DNA of 64,000 bases from Devosia sp. 2618 (GTDB taxonomy: Bacteria > Pseudomonadota > Alphaproteobacteria > Rhizobiales > Devosiaceae): NCBI RefSeq assembly GCF_040546815.1, contig NZ_JBEPOO010000001.1, forward strand, positions 4,154,001-4,218,000, in the 5' to 3' direction. A program made the translations under genes and the position numbers. Below, piece after piece: positions 50,186 to 58,162 of this stretch (the stretch's first letter is position 1; every line of letters starts with the position of its first letter). The notes beneath the pieces are model-generated. The model had not been told where the DNA came from. It saw nothing but the letters and a program-made list of their open reading frames with translations, and ran no database searches.

Positions 50186-50226
50186 GCGATACTGGTGGCA
50201 AAAAGAGGTAGTCAAACCACCACAGC

Positions 50227-50300
50227 GCTGTCCCCGGGCTCGACCCGAGGACCACGTCAAACCTGCGCTGTTCTGCGCGTGACCCTCAGGTCAAGCGGTG
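50227..50300. repeat. PAL-E-like inverted repeat, copy 2 (degenerate)
   Basis: GCTGTCCCCGGGCTCGACCCGAGGACC is followed after about 30 bp by GTGACCCTCAGGTCAAG. It matches PAL-E in layout but the second arm has decayed. With PAL-A and PAL-C it fills the 513-bp gap after secA, where no gene is seen. Confidence 0.55.
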
Positions 50301-50321
50301 CGTATGGCGGGCACTAAGCCC

Positions 50322-50972
50322 TCAGCAGGTCACCCGGATTTCCGCAAACCCGGTCATGCCGTTCTCACCTGCTGAGACCACGCCGAGCATGCAGCTGGTG
50401 CCCGGCATGGCGATGGTGCCGCCGGCGGCGATCACAGTGCCGTCCTGCAGGGTGACGAAGCCGTTATCGACCGCTGCCATCTCGATGCTCGCGGCGACGC
50501 CGCAGATTGGATAGGCGTCGCCCGCCGAGATCAGGAAGCGCGTGCCCTGGGGCATGCAGTCGCCCTGAGAGGCCGCGGCGCTAGTTGGGGCGGCTTCGGG
50601 TGCTGCAATGGCTGGAAGGCTGCTGGTGGCCGCCGCTGGCGCTTCACGCCAGCTTTCCTCCAGCACCGACAGCCGGTTGGACAGATCCTGCAGGGCCGCG
50701 GTGTCGGTGGTCGATGGCGTGCCCTGTTGGCGGCCAAACAGTTCAAGGCTGAGTCGGATCTGGGCGATGTCGGTCGAGATGCGCACGATATCGCGCTGCG
50801 TCTGCGCATAGACCCAGGCGCTGGCGCCAATGGCGGCAACGCCCACCAGCCCGGCGACAAAGCTGAGCACAGTGGTTCCGGCGAGGCCGCGACGCTGCTT
50901 TTTGGGCATATCGAGCGCAGGTTTTGGCTCACTCTGGACCAATGGTGTTTCTTCCAAAGCGATCGTCTCCAT
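50322..50972 (-). CDS. Hypothetical single-pass membrane protein
   Basis: About 216 residues from the ATG at 50972; a GTG four codons earlier (50984) is possible. A short cytoplasmic N-terminus (EETPLVQSEPKPALDMPKKQRRG) precedes one transmembrane helix (about residues 33-55, GLAGTTVLSFVAGLVGVAAIGASAWVYA) and a coiled-coil-like stretch (RDIVRISTDIAQIRLSLELF...ALQDLSNRLSVLEESWRE). After an alanine/proline linker comes a C-terminal domain with four cysteines (GDCMPQGTRFLI, YPICGVA, GTSCMLG and the final TC). I do not recognise the family. The periplasmic cysteines could form two disulfides. It follows the L,D-transpeptidase gene. Confidence 0.75.
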   Translation of the reverse strand: METIALEETPLVQSEPKPALDMPKKQRRGLAGTTVLSFVAGLVGVAAIGASAWVYAQTQRDIVRISTDIAQIRLSLELFGRQQGTPSTTDTAALQDLSNRLSVLEESWREAPAAATSSLPAIAAPEAAPTSAAASQGDCMPQGTRFLISAGDAYPICGVAASIEMAAVDNGFVTLQDGTVIAAGGTIAMPGTSCMLGVVSAGENGMTGFAEIRVTC

Positions 50973-51098
50973 CCTGTCCGGCACGCTTCACATCGTCGCC
51001 GATTGCGGCTCAGATATGGTCATGTCGGGCCTGCATTGCCTATCCATTGCAGCGCCCGTGCTGTGGCGGACTATACGCCACTTTGGGCGCGCGGTCGC

Positions 51099-52121
51099 CT
51101 ATGGACGCTGGGGCGTCGGCATGGGCTGTGGCGCAGGCTGGCCGGACATGACGGGCGGGACATTGGCATCGGCATTGCCGCCGAAGACGCCACCGATATT
51201 GTTGAGGAAGCCGTTGACCGCCTGACCGCGGGCCTTGAGCGCTGCCTCTTCGGCGGCGAGCCGCGCGGCCTTTTGGGCTTCGCTTTCGACCGCCGAGACG
51301 AAGGCGGCTTCATCGGCCTGCTGCTTGGCGGTGAGGCTTGCATCCTTGGTAACAACGGGGCAGGGGCCGAGCGGGTTGAGCGCGCCGCCGCCGGGGGCGT
51401 TGAAGATGTATTGCAGGTTGCAGACATCCCAGGTTGGCGGGGCCTTGTTCAGCTCGAACAGGTCATAGCCTTCCTTGATGTTCTTCCAGAATGCCAGATG
51501 CGGGCTGGCGGACTGCTTGGCCATATTGGCCGCCGTCATGCGGAAGGGGAAAATCTGCAGCTGGAAGCTTGGATTGCCGCCCTTGAAGGTTTCGCGGGCC
51601 AGCCCGAAGATTTCGGCGATGCCGGCATCGGTCATGGCGTAGCAGCCCACCGATTTGCAATCGCCATGCACCATCAGGTTCGAGCCGCTGCGGCCATTGG
51701 CGCGGTCAAACTTATTGGGAAAGCCGGTGTTGAAGGCCAGGTAATAGGCCGATTTCGGGTTCATCAGGCCGGGCGAGATCGTGTAGAAACCCTCGGGGCT
51801 CTGGCGATCGCCTTCCTTGAATTTTGGACCGAGATCGCCCGAATAGGTGCAGATCTCATAGGTCTTGAACAGTTTGAAGGTACCGGCGCTGGTGCGCTTC
51901 CACACCTCGAGCGCCTGCTCCTGCTTGAAAATCCGGATGACCATGGCTTCGCCGGGGCCCGAGCCCATGCTGCGCAGACCCGACTGGATCGCGCTTGAGA
52001 GCGGCTGGTTGTGACGGTTGTCGCTGGTTTTGGGCAAGAACCCGCCGCAGGCCACCAGCCCGAAGGCCACCCACAGCAGAATGACGACGGAGCAAAATTT
52101 GCGAAGAAGTGTGACGGTCAC
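51099..52121 (-). CDS. L,D-transpeptidase family (YafK-like) lipoprotein
   Basis: A 340-residue protein starting at GTG 52121. The lipobox is AFGLVACGG (cysteine near residue 25). The YkuD-type catalytic domain (about 60-215) carries the active site MVHGDCKSVGCYAMTD, with His, Ser-x-Gly-Cys in the right order. EGDRQSPEGFYTISPGLMNPKSAYYLAFNTGFPN is typical of the YafK group, some of which cleave rather than form cross-links between peptidoglycan and lipoprotein. The C-terminal third is a charged helix followed by a low-complexity proline tail. Two genes of envelope function (this one and the 50322 gene) follow each other on the minus strand. Confidence 0.88.
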   Translation of the reverse strand: MTVTLLRKFCSVVILLWVAFGLVACGGFLPKTSDNRHNQPLSSAIQSGLRSMGSGPGEAMVIRIFKQEQALEVWKRTSAGTFKLFKTYEICTYSGDLGPKFKEGDRQSPEGFYTISPGLMNPKSAYYLAFNTGFPNKFDRANGRSGSNLMVHGDCKSVGCYAMTDAGIAEIFGLARETFKGGNPSFQLQIFPFRMTAANMAKQSASPHLAFWKNIKEGYDLFELNKAPPTWDVCNLQYIFNAPGGGALNPLGPCPVVTKDASLTAKQQADEAAFVSAVESEAQKAARLAAEEAALKARGQAVNGFLNNIGGVFGGNADANVPPVMSGQPAPQPMPTPQRP

Positions 52122-52278
52122 GGTCGTGCGGCCCAGTGGACGAGAACAAGCGCTGACCCATAGGGGTCGATGGTTACCACAGCATGAGTTTTGGTGGTGA
52201 ACGAAGCCTTACCACGGCGGAAAAATACCGGAAAGCTGGGGCAGATCACGCAAGTGTGTGGGTGGGGACAGAGCAAGA

Positions 52279-52408
52279 GTACCCCCACCTAACCTCCCCC
52301 TATCAGGGGGACTTCGAGCCGGCCGAAGGCAAAATCACGCCAGTGGCGTGATTTTAGGTGAGAAGGCCGTGAGGCCTATGGCCGAACGGCAGGAAGGGGT
52401 ATCCCCCT
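52279..52408. repeat. PAL-G element interrupted by PAL-D copy 3
   Basis: TACCCCCACCTAACCTCCCCCTATCAGGGGGA (52279-52311) matches one arm of the 62167 element, and GGGGTATCCCCCT closes it near 52408. Between them lies a PAL-D element (52331-52390). The composite fills the gap between the L,D-transpeptidase and accA. Confidence 0.65.
52331..52390 (-). repeat. PAL-D hairpin element, copy 3
   Basis: Read on the minus strand: GGCCATAGGCCTCACGGCC, then CTTCTCACCTAAAAT and a perfect hairpin CACGCC-ACT-GGCGTG-ATTTT. The AAAAT/ATTTT flanks equal copy 1, while all the stem pairs between differ yet stay complementary. Confidence 0.8.
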
Positions 52409-52449
52409 CAAGCCCGAAGGCAGCGTCACGAATGGAGATGGACCGCGCC

Positions 52450-53403
52450 CTAAAGCACAGTCCCGATCGCCAGGAACTTCTCGCGGCGGTGTTCGCGCAC
52501 TTCCAGACGTCCCTTGTTGTCGAAGTCCGACAGGAAGGTGGCGATGGCCGAGCGGGTCGAATCCATGATGGCTTCGTGGTGGCGATGGGCGCCGCCGGTT
52601 GGTTCGCCGATAATGCCGTCGATGACGCCAAAGCCGAGCAAGTCCTGCGCGGTGATCTTTTGGGCCGTCGCCATGTCCTGCGCCTTGGCGGCGTCGCGGA
52701 ACAGGATCGAGGCGCCGGCTTCTGGCGAAATCACCGAATAGATGGCGTTTTCGAGCATCAGCACGCGGTTGGCTACAGCAATGGCAATCGCGCCACCCGA
52801 ACCGCCTTCGCCGATGACGATAGCGATATTGGGCACGCCCAGCTCAAGGCACTTTTCGGTCGAGCGCGCGATGGCTTCGGCTTGCCCGCGTTCTTCGGCG
52901 CCGATGCCGGGATAGGCACCGGCGGTATCGACGAACGAGATCAGCGGAATGTTGAAGCGGTCGGCCATGTCCATGATGCGGACGGCCTTGCGGTAGCCTT
53001 CAGGGCTCGCCATGCCGAAATTGTGCTTGAGGCGCGTCTCGGTGGAGTTGCCCTTTTCCTGGCCGAGGATCGCGACAGACTGGCCGTTAAACCGGCCAAA
53101 GCCGGCCTGCAGGGCGGCATCTTCGCGATACTTGCGGTCGCCGGCCAGCGGCGTCCATTCGGTGATCAGCTTGCCGACATAGTCGGAAAAATGGGGACGC
53201 TGCGGATGGCGGGCGACCTGGGTCTTCTGCCACGGCGTGAGCTTTTTGTAGATCTCGACCAGCGCCTCGTCGGCGCGGCTGGAGAGCCGGTTGACTTCTT
53301 CGTCGATGCTGACGGCCTGGTCGGTTGATGCCATTGCCTTGAGCTCAGCGATCTTGCCTTCAAGATCGGCTACCGGCTTTTCGAAATCGAGATAAGACTG
53401 CAT
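52450..53403 (-). CDS. accA: Acetyl-CoA carboxylase carboxyltransferase subunit alpha
   Basis: A 317-residue subunit that, with AccD, transfers carboxyl from biotin to acetyl-CoA to give malonyl-CoA for fatty-acid synthesis. The N-terminal helical part (MQSYLDFEKPVADLEGKIAEL...) is followed by the crotonase-like fold with FGMASPEGYRKAVRIM, ISFVDTAGAYPGIGAEERGQAEAIA, IGEGGSGGAIAIAVANRVLMLENAIYSVISPEA. All are standard AccA signatures. The ATG is at 53403. Upstream a perfect palindrome at 53463-53476 may bind a regulator. It lies downstream of xerD on the same strand, separated by PAL-A copy 3. Confidence 0.96.
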   Translation of the reverse strand: MQSYLDFEKPVADLEGKIAELKAMASTDQAVSIDEEVNRLSSRADEALVEIYKKLTPWQKTQVARHPQRPHFSDYVGKLITEWTPLAGDRKYREDAALQAGFGRFNGQSVAILGQEKGNSTETRLKHNFGMASPEGYRKAVRIMDMADRFNIPLISFVDTAGAYPGIGAEERGQAEAIARSTEKCLELGVPNIAIVIGEGGSGGAIAIAVANRVLMLENAIYSVISPEAGASILFRDAAKAQDMATAQKITAQDLLGFGVIDGIIGEPTGGAHRHHEAIMDSTRSAIATFLSDFDNKGRLEVREHRREKFLAIGTVL

Positions 53404-53462
53404 CCCACCTGCCTGCTCGAGCCTTCATGCGATGGAGATCGCCGGCTCATTGTTTATTTGCC

Positions 53463-53476
53463 GCAAAGCGCTTTGC
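53463..53476. promoter_or_regulatory. Perfect 14-bp palindrome upstream of accA (candidate operator)
   Basis: GCAAAGCGCTTTGC lies 60 bases upstream of the accA start. The AAAGCGCTTT centre is of the LacI/GalR-operator type. No such regulator gene is in the window. Confidence 0.4.
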
Positions 53477-53648
53477 AAAAACTGCTCCGCGCCTTGTCCT
53501 TGGGTCTATTGCATAAACCCTATCATATGGGCCGCTGCTGTTGCGCCCTAAAGTGGCCGGAAAGTGGCGATGGCGCAATGCGGAGTCAAGGGTAAGCGGG
53601 GATTCTGCTGCTTAAGTTAGGCCAAAGCTAACAGCTTGCTGCACCGTT

Positions 53649-53784
53649 TGTGCTACGCCCTCGTGGTTCGAGGCTCGTGAAGTACTCGCACCTCACCATG
53701 AGGGCTACGCTACACCGGGTGGTCCCAGTAACCCTCATGGTGAGGTGGGAGCGCAGCGACCCTCGAACCACGAGGGTGTGGCAC
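53649..53784. repeat. PAL-A inverted repeat, copy 3
   Basis: Outer arms GCCCTCGTGGTTCGAGG / CCTCGAACCACGAGGG and inner arms CACCTCACCATGAGGG / CCCTCATGGTGAGGTG. It lies two bases from the xerD stop, in the 383-bp gap before accA. Confidence 0.9.
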
Positions 53785-53786
53785 GA

Positions 53787-54695
53787 TCACCCCTCAGCCA
53801 GCGGATGATGCGTCTCCACCAGTGTGCGCAATTTCTCGTCCAGCACGTGGGTATATATCTGCGTCGTCGAAATGTCGGCATGCCCCAACAGCATCTGCAC
53901 TACGCGCAGGTCTGCGCCCCCGGCCAAAAGGTGGCTGGCAAAGGCGTGGCGCAGCACGTGGGGGGCGATACGGCCCGAACTGATCCCGGCGCGGGCGGCC
54001 AGCCCCTTGAGGTCGCGGGCAAAAACCTGACGCGACAGATAGCCCTCGGCGCCGCTGGCCGGAAACAGGAACGGGCCGGGCTCAAGCGTTGCCACATAGG
54101 TCTTGATGGCGTCGCGGGCGCGGTCGTTGAGCGGCACGATGCGCTCCTTGTTGCCCTTGCCGAGCACGGTCAGGTAGCTGGTGTCGCGCATCACCGCCGA
54201 GCGGCGCAGGCTCACCAGTTCGCTGACGCGCAGGCCCGTGGCATAGAGCAGTTCGAGCAGCACATAGAGCCGCAGCGCACCGGCCTGTTTGGCAGCAGAA
54301 GCCTCGGCATTGGCTTCACCCTCGGCGGTCGTCAGCAGCCGATCGACCTCGGCAATCGACAGCACTTTCGGCAACGCCCGGCTGCTGCGGGGGCTGGCGA
54401 CAATACGGGTCGGATCATCGGCGCGCATGCCATCGGCACAGAGGAATTTGTGAAACTGGCGGATCGCCGATAGCCGCCGCGCCGAGGATGACGATGACAG
54501 CCCTTCGGCATGCAGCCGGTCGAGATAGGCGTTGACCGTTTCGCGCTCACTGGTGAGCAGCGTCTGGTGCCGCCGCGTGACGAAACCGGCATAGTCGGTC
54601 AGGTCGCGCCGATAGGCGTCGATGGTGTTTTTGGCCGCACCGCGTTCGGCGCTCATCATTTCGAGGAACGCGCCGATCAAATGTCCGCCGCTCAT
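53787..54695 (-). CDS. xerD: Tyrosine recombinase XerD
   Basis: A 302-residue site-specific recombinase that resolves chromosome dimers at dif with XerC. The N-terminal SAM-like core-binding domain covers about residues 1-95. In the catalytic domain the tetrad is visible: Arg in LYATGLRVSELVSLR, Lys in LGKGNKERIVPL, His/Arg in HVLRHAFASHLLAGG and His in MLLGHADISTTQIYTHV with the nucleophile tyrosine. The chromosomal context (accA downstream, aroK-aroB divergent) marks it as the housekeeping enzyme rather than a phage or integron integrase. It overlaps the small membrane-protein gene by ATGA. Confidence 0.93.
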   Translation of the reverse strand: MSGGHLIGAFLEMMSAERGAAKNTIDAYRRDLTDYAGFVTRRHQTLLTSERETVNAYLDRLHAEGLSSSSSARRLSAIRQFHKFLCADGMRADDPTRIVASPRSSRALPKVLSIAEVDRLLTTAEGEANAEASAAKQAGALRLYVLLELLYATGLRVSELVSLRRSAVMRDTSYLTVLGKGNKERIVPLNDRARDAIKTYVATLEPGPFLFPASGAEGYLSRQVFARDLKGLAARAGISSGRIAPHVLRHAFASHLLAGGADLRVVQMLLGHADISTTQIYTHVLDEKLRTLVETHHPLAEG

Positions 54696-54910
54696 GGCGT
54701 CACGGGGGCAGGTGCTGCTTCGGCTTCTTCGGCGGGCGCAGCCTGTCCGGGCAATGGCGCCTGGCCCCCGGCCAGGAGGTCACGCGTTGGAATACGCACC
54801 GTCACCTCCTTGGGCGTTGGCTCGACATAGGCGATCAGCGCGATCATGCCGGCGTAGAAAAGTCCGCCGAGGAAAAGCAGGGTGATGATAAGTCGGATCA
54901 GGGTGGGCAT
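54692..54910 (-). CDS. Small membrane protein upstream of xerD
   Basis: A 72-residue protein from the ATG at 54910 (MPTLIRLIITLLFLGGLFYAGMIALIAYVEPTPKEV). One N-terminal transmembrane helix (about residues 5-28) and a periplasmic or cytoplasmic tail that becomes alanine/proline-rich (AGGQAPLPGQAAPAEEAEAAPAPVTP). Its stop overlaps the xerD start (ATGA), so it is coupled. Similar small membrane genes occur beside xerD in other Hyphomicrobiales in my recollection. Function is unknown. It is divergent from aroK. Confidence 0.75.
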   Translation of the reverse strand: MPTLIRLIITLLFLGGLFYAGMIALIAYVEPTPKEVTVRIPTRDLLAGGQAPLPGQAAPAEEAEAAPAPVTP

Positions 54911-55133
54911 GACGCTCCCGCTTGCAGATTTCTTGCAATTTGCCAGCAAAAGGTTTCGTTTCCGTAGGCATAGTGTGACGGGCAGGCTTTGACTGCAAGT
55001 TCTTGACAGGCGAGAGCCGGACGGCTTGATAGCGCCAACACCGGATCATTCTGCTGCAAGTGGGAATGGTTCGATTCCTGATCTGTCGCGGTTTTCTGGC
55101 CAACTCGCCTGGAAACGCTGTGGGGAGCGCCTT

Positions 55134-55724
55134 TTGAACCGACCGGACGCGGCATCGCGACAGGCTCGCGCCGAACAGCTTGTCAGGCAACTTGCCGGCA
55201 GGCCGCTTGTACTCGTGGGCATGATGGGCGCGGGCAAGACGACCGTCGGTCGCCGCATTGCCGCAAGGCTGGAGCGCCATTTCCTCGACAGTGACGAGGA
55301 AATCGAAAAAGCGGCGCAGATGACCATTCCCGAAATTTTCGAGCAGCGCGGCGAGCCCGAATTTCGCATGGGCGAAACGCGGGTCATCGCCCGTGTGCTC
55401 AAGGAAGATGGCGTCGTGCTGGCCACCGGCGGCGGCGCATTCGTCAATCTCGAAACCCGGGCCTTGGTCAAGGACGAGGCGATTTCGGTCTGGCTCAAGG
55501 CCGAGATCGATATCCTGTTCGAGCGGGTGTCGCGCCGCTCCAACCGACCCTTGCTCAAGACCGCCAATCCCCGCGCCACGCTCGAAAAGCTGATCGAAGA
55601 TCGCTATCCCATCTATGCCGAGGCCGATGTGACCGTGGTGTCGCGCGATGTGCCCCAGGATGTGGTGGCCAGCGACGTCATCGACGCCGTGCTCGCCTAT
55701 CTCAAACGTCAGGACCGCTCCTAA
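55134..55724 (+). CDS. aroK: Shikimate kinase
   Basis: About 196 residues, phosphorylating shikimate at the 3-position in aromatic amino acid synthesis. Walker A is LVGMMGAGKTTVGRRIA. The shikimate-binding residues lie in FLDSDEEIE, RGEPEFR and ATGGGAFVN, and the lid arginine is in SRRSNRPLL. I choose TTG 55134 (MNRPDAASRQARAEQL), with GGGGAG six bases upstream. The frame stays open to a TTG at 55026, but that adds 36 residues with no family match. Its stop overlaps the aroB start (TAATG). Confidence 0.93.
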   Translation: MNRPDAASRQARAEQLVRQLAGRPLVLVGMMGAGKTTVGRRIAARLERHFLDSDEEIEKAAQMTIPEIFEQRGEPEFRMGETRVIARVLKEDGVVLATGGGAFVNLETRALVKDEAISVWLKAEIDILFERVSRRSNRPLLKTANPRATLEKLIEDRYPIYAEADVTVVSRDVPQDVVASDVIDAVLAYLKRQDRS

Positions 55725-56836
55725 TGGCCGATATTGCCCACACCGTTCATGTCGCTCTGGGCGAGCGCGCCTATGACATTCTGATCGGTGACCGGCTGCT
55801 GGATGATGCGGGGGCAATTCTGGCCGAGCGCTTCCCCGGTCGCCGCTATGGCATCATCACCGACGAGATGGTGGCGCAGGCGCAATTGCCCCGCCTCATC
55901 AAATCGCTCGATGCCGCAGGCCTCGGTCATACCGAAATCATCCTGCCGGCCGGCGAAAGCACAAAGTCATGGGCCTTTCTCGGCCAGGCTGTCGAAGGCA
56001 TTCTGGCCGCGCGGCTCGAACGCGGCGATCTCATCATCGCCTTGGGCGGTGGGGTGATCGGCGATCTCTCGGGCTTTGCAGCAGCGATCGCGCGACGCGG
56101 CATGGATTTCGTGCAGATGCCGACCTCGCTTCTGGCGCAGGTCGATAGCTCGGTCGGCGGCAAGACCGGCATCAATTCCCCGCATGGCAAGAACCTGATC
56201 GGCGCCTTCCATCAGCCCAAACTGGTGCTGGCCGACCTCTCCACCCTCGATACGCTCAGCCCGCGCCAGTTCGCTGCCGGCTATGCCGAAGTGGTCAAAT
56301 ATGGCCTGATCGACGATGAAGACTTCTTCTTCTGGCTCGAAGAGCATCAGGCCGAAATCTTCGCCGGTGGCCCGGCGCGCGGCGAAGCCATTGCCCGCTG
56401 CTGTGCCCACAAGGCGCGCGTCGTCATCGAAGACGAAAAAGAACTCGGCGTCCGCGCGCTACTCAATCTGGGCCACACGTTTGGCCATGCGCTCGAAAAA
56501 GACACCGGTTATTCGGACCGCCTGCTGCATGGCGAAGGCGTCGCCATCGGCATGGTGCTGGCCCACGGCTTTTCCGCCAAACTCGGCCTCGCCCCCAGTC
56601 AGGACACCGGCCGCATCGCCGCGCATCTGAAAAAGTCCGGCCTGCCCACCACACTGGCCGACATCCCCGGCACGCTCGGCTCAACCGAGACCCTGATGGC
56701 CGCCATCGCCCAGGACAAAAAAGTCACCCGCGGCGCGCTGACCTTCATTCTGACCTGTGGCATCGGACAGGCGTTTATCGAACGCAATGTCGATGGCGCG
56801 GCAGTCGCGGCATATCTGGATGAAATGCGGGGCTAA
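55724..56836 (+). CDS. aroB: 3-dehydroquinate synthase
   Basis: A 370-residue NAD-dependent enzyme converting DAHP to 3-dehydroquinate, the second step of the shikimate pathway. Marks are ALGGGVIGDLSGFAAAIARRG (NAD loop), PTSLLAQVDSSVGGKTGINSPHGKN, and the metal ligands in the segments AGYAEVVKYGLI, NLGHTFGHALE and HGEGVAIGMVLA. The ATG overlaps the aroK stop, so aroK-aroB is an operon. The 148-bp junction with convergent bolA begins with a short PAL-B-like hairpin. Confidence 0.96.
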   Translation: MADIAHTVHVALGERAYDILIGDRLLDDAGAILAERFPGRRYGIITDEMVAQAQLPRLIKSLDAAGLGHTEIILPAGESTKSWAFLGQAVEGILAARLERGDLIIALGGGVIGDLSGFAAAIARRGMDFVQMPTSLLAQVDSSVGGKTGINSPHGKNLIGAFHQPKLVLADLSTLDTLSPRQFAAGYAEVVKYGLIDDEDFFFWLEEHQAEIFAGGPARGEAIARCCAHKARVVIEDEKELGVRALLNLGHTFGHALEKDTGYSDRLLHGEGVAIGMVLAHGFSAKLGLAPSQDTGRIAAHLKKSGLPTTLADIPGTLGSTETLMAAIAQDKKVTRGALTFILTCGIGQAFIERNVDGAAVAAYLDEMRG

Positions 56837-56840
56837 GCCT

Positions 56841-56877
56841 CTTCCCTCTCCCGCAAGGGGAGAAGGGAAGAGCTCAC
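56841..56877. repeat. PAL-B-like short hairpin after aroB
   Basis: CTCTTCCCTCTCCC-GCAA-GGGGAGAAGGGAAGAG begins five bases after the aroB stop. It resembles one end of PAL-B and may act as a terminator-like structure, but no T-run follows. Confidence 0.6.
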
Positions 56878-56984
56878 CCCGCCGCCCCCTTGAACGACGC
56901 GTCTCTGCGGCACATTTATGCTCTGCAACCCCATCTATCGATTGCGGGCCTCTTGTTCGGCATGGTCACGGCAACCCGCGCGCG

Positions 56985-57257
56985 TTAAAATGGTCCCTCG
57001 GTCGGCAGGACGTCGATGGCCAGGGCGTGAACCCGGCCTTTGAGGTCGGCATCGAGCACTTCATTGATCGCGCGGTGTTGCGCAACGCGGCTCATCCCGT
57101 CAAAATGACGGGTCGCGATTCTGACACGAAAATGGGTTTCACCACCCTCCCGCCATCCGGCATGACCGAAATGTTTGTTCGATTCGTCGATCACATCAAG
57201 GAATACGGGGGCAAATTTGTCGGTAAGCTTGGCGGTCAGGGTGTCTTTGACGCTCAT
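56985..57257 (-). CDS. bolA: BolA-family protein
   Basis: A 90-residue BolA/IbaG-type protein. The class II KH-like fold shows HAGWREGGETHFRVRIATRHFDGMSRVAQHRAINEVLDADLKGRVHALAIDVLP, with the conserved final histidine used for [2Fe-2S] sharing with monothiol glutaredoxins. In alphaproteobacteria BolA proteins take part in iron sensing with Grx4/IscR-type factors. It is divergent from the J-domain gene at 57301 (43 bp), an arrangement I recall from relatives, and convergent with aroB. Confidence 0.9.
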   Translation of the reverse strand: MSVKDTLTAKLTDKFAPVFLDVIDESNKHFGHAGWREGGETHFRVRIATRHFDGMSRVAQHRAINEVLDADLKGRVHALAIDVLPTEGPF

Positions 57258-57300
57258 GGCGGCGGGCCTTCCATCTGGTGTGGCACTTAACTAGGCGAGA

Positions 57301-57936
57301 ATGAAACTGTCGTCCAAGATCTTTGATTCCATTCGCATCAAGCCTCGCAAGGAAGAAAAGCCTGCGCAGGTTGAGGACGTCTGTGACTGGGAAGGCTGCG
57401 TAAAGCCCGGTGAATACAAGGCGCCAAAGGGCGCAAAAGGCGCGGGGCAGTACCACCACTTCTGCCTCGAGCACGTTCGTCACTATAACACCTCGTTCAA
57501 TTTCTTTGCCGACATGGACAAGGATGAACTCGAGGAAGCGCTGCATACGCCCCCCAAGGCCGAGGCGCGCTCAAGCTTTGCCACCGGCAATCCGGGCGTG
57601 CGCACCTCGCGTGCGGCGCGCACCGCTGCCTCCAGCCTGCGTCCCGGCGACAAGTATGGCGACCCGTTTGGCGTGTTCGCCAAGTACCGCCATCGCCAGG
57701 CCCAGACCCCGGCTGCCGAGCGCATCAAGCCGCTGCATGAGCCGGATCGCCGGGCGCTTGAAACGCTCGGTCTGGTCGGGCCCACCAAGTCCGATGACAT
57801 CAAGAGCGCCTACAAGACGCTGGTCAAAATCCACCACCCCGACGCCAATGGCGGTGACAAATCATCGGAAGACCGCCTGCGCGCCATCATCGCAGCCTAC
57901 TCCCACCTCAAGAAGGCGGGGTTTGTCGCGAAGTAG
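57301..57936 (+). CDS. J-domain protein (DnaJ-like), Hyphomicrobiales type
   Basis: A 211-residue protein with its J domain at the C-terminus (about residues 150-211). Its HPD motif is in TLVKIHHPDANGGDKSSEDRLRAI, so it can stimulate a DnaK ATPase. The N-terminal part contains CDWEGCVKPGEYKAPKGAKGAGQYHHFCLEHVRHYN, a Cys/His group (C, C, H, C, H) that may bind zinc. The middle is low-complexity. This layout differs from DnaJ/CbpA and recurs next to bolA and cobS in related genomes as far as I recall. Client proteins are unknown. Confidence 0.88.
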   Translation: MKLSSKIFDSIRIKPRKEEKPAQVEDVCDWEGCVKPGEYKAPKGAKGAGQYHHFCLEHVRHYNTSFNFFADMDKDELEEALHTPPKAEARSSFATGNPGVRTSRAARTAASSLRPGDKYGDPFGVFAKYRHRQAQTPAAERIKPLHEPDRRALETLGLVGPTKSDDIKSAYKTLVKIHHPDANGGDKSSEDRLRAIIAAYSHLKKAGFVAK

Positions 57937-57941
57937 CGGTT

Positions 57942-58073
57942 CCTCACCTCTCCCTTTGGGGGAGAGGTCGACCCGAAGGGGCGGGTGAGGGGGCTTTCCC
58001 ACTCACTGCATCCAGAAAAGGCCCCCTCACCCGTCGGCGGAGCCGCCGACCTATCCCCCGAGGGAGAGGTGAA
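57942..58073. repeat. PAL-B inverted repeat, copy 4
   Basis: Arms CACCTCTCCCTTTGGGGGAGAGGTCGACCCG...GGGTGAGGGGG and CCCCCTCACCC...GACCTATCCCCCGAGGGAGAGGTG enclose about 40 bp. It fills most of the 226-bp gap between the J-domain gene and cobS. Confidence 0.88.
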
Positions 58074-58162
58074 GCGGAGGCTACCGCCACCGTCACAATG
58101 CTGCTATAGAGCCCGCGACTTTTCTGCCCTCCTGCCGCTAATTTTCCGCCAAGAGCTTTGCC

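Noticed and set aside
53787..54695. Tyrosine recombinase as a sign of an integrated element
   Set aside because: Sequence and neighbours (accA, aroKB) are those of housekeeping XerD; no att-like repeats, phage genes or composition shift are seen.
58074..58162. Cobalamin riboswitch upstream of cobS
   Set aside because: The free leader is under 90 bases after the PAL-B repeat and no B12-box-like sequence is visible.
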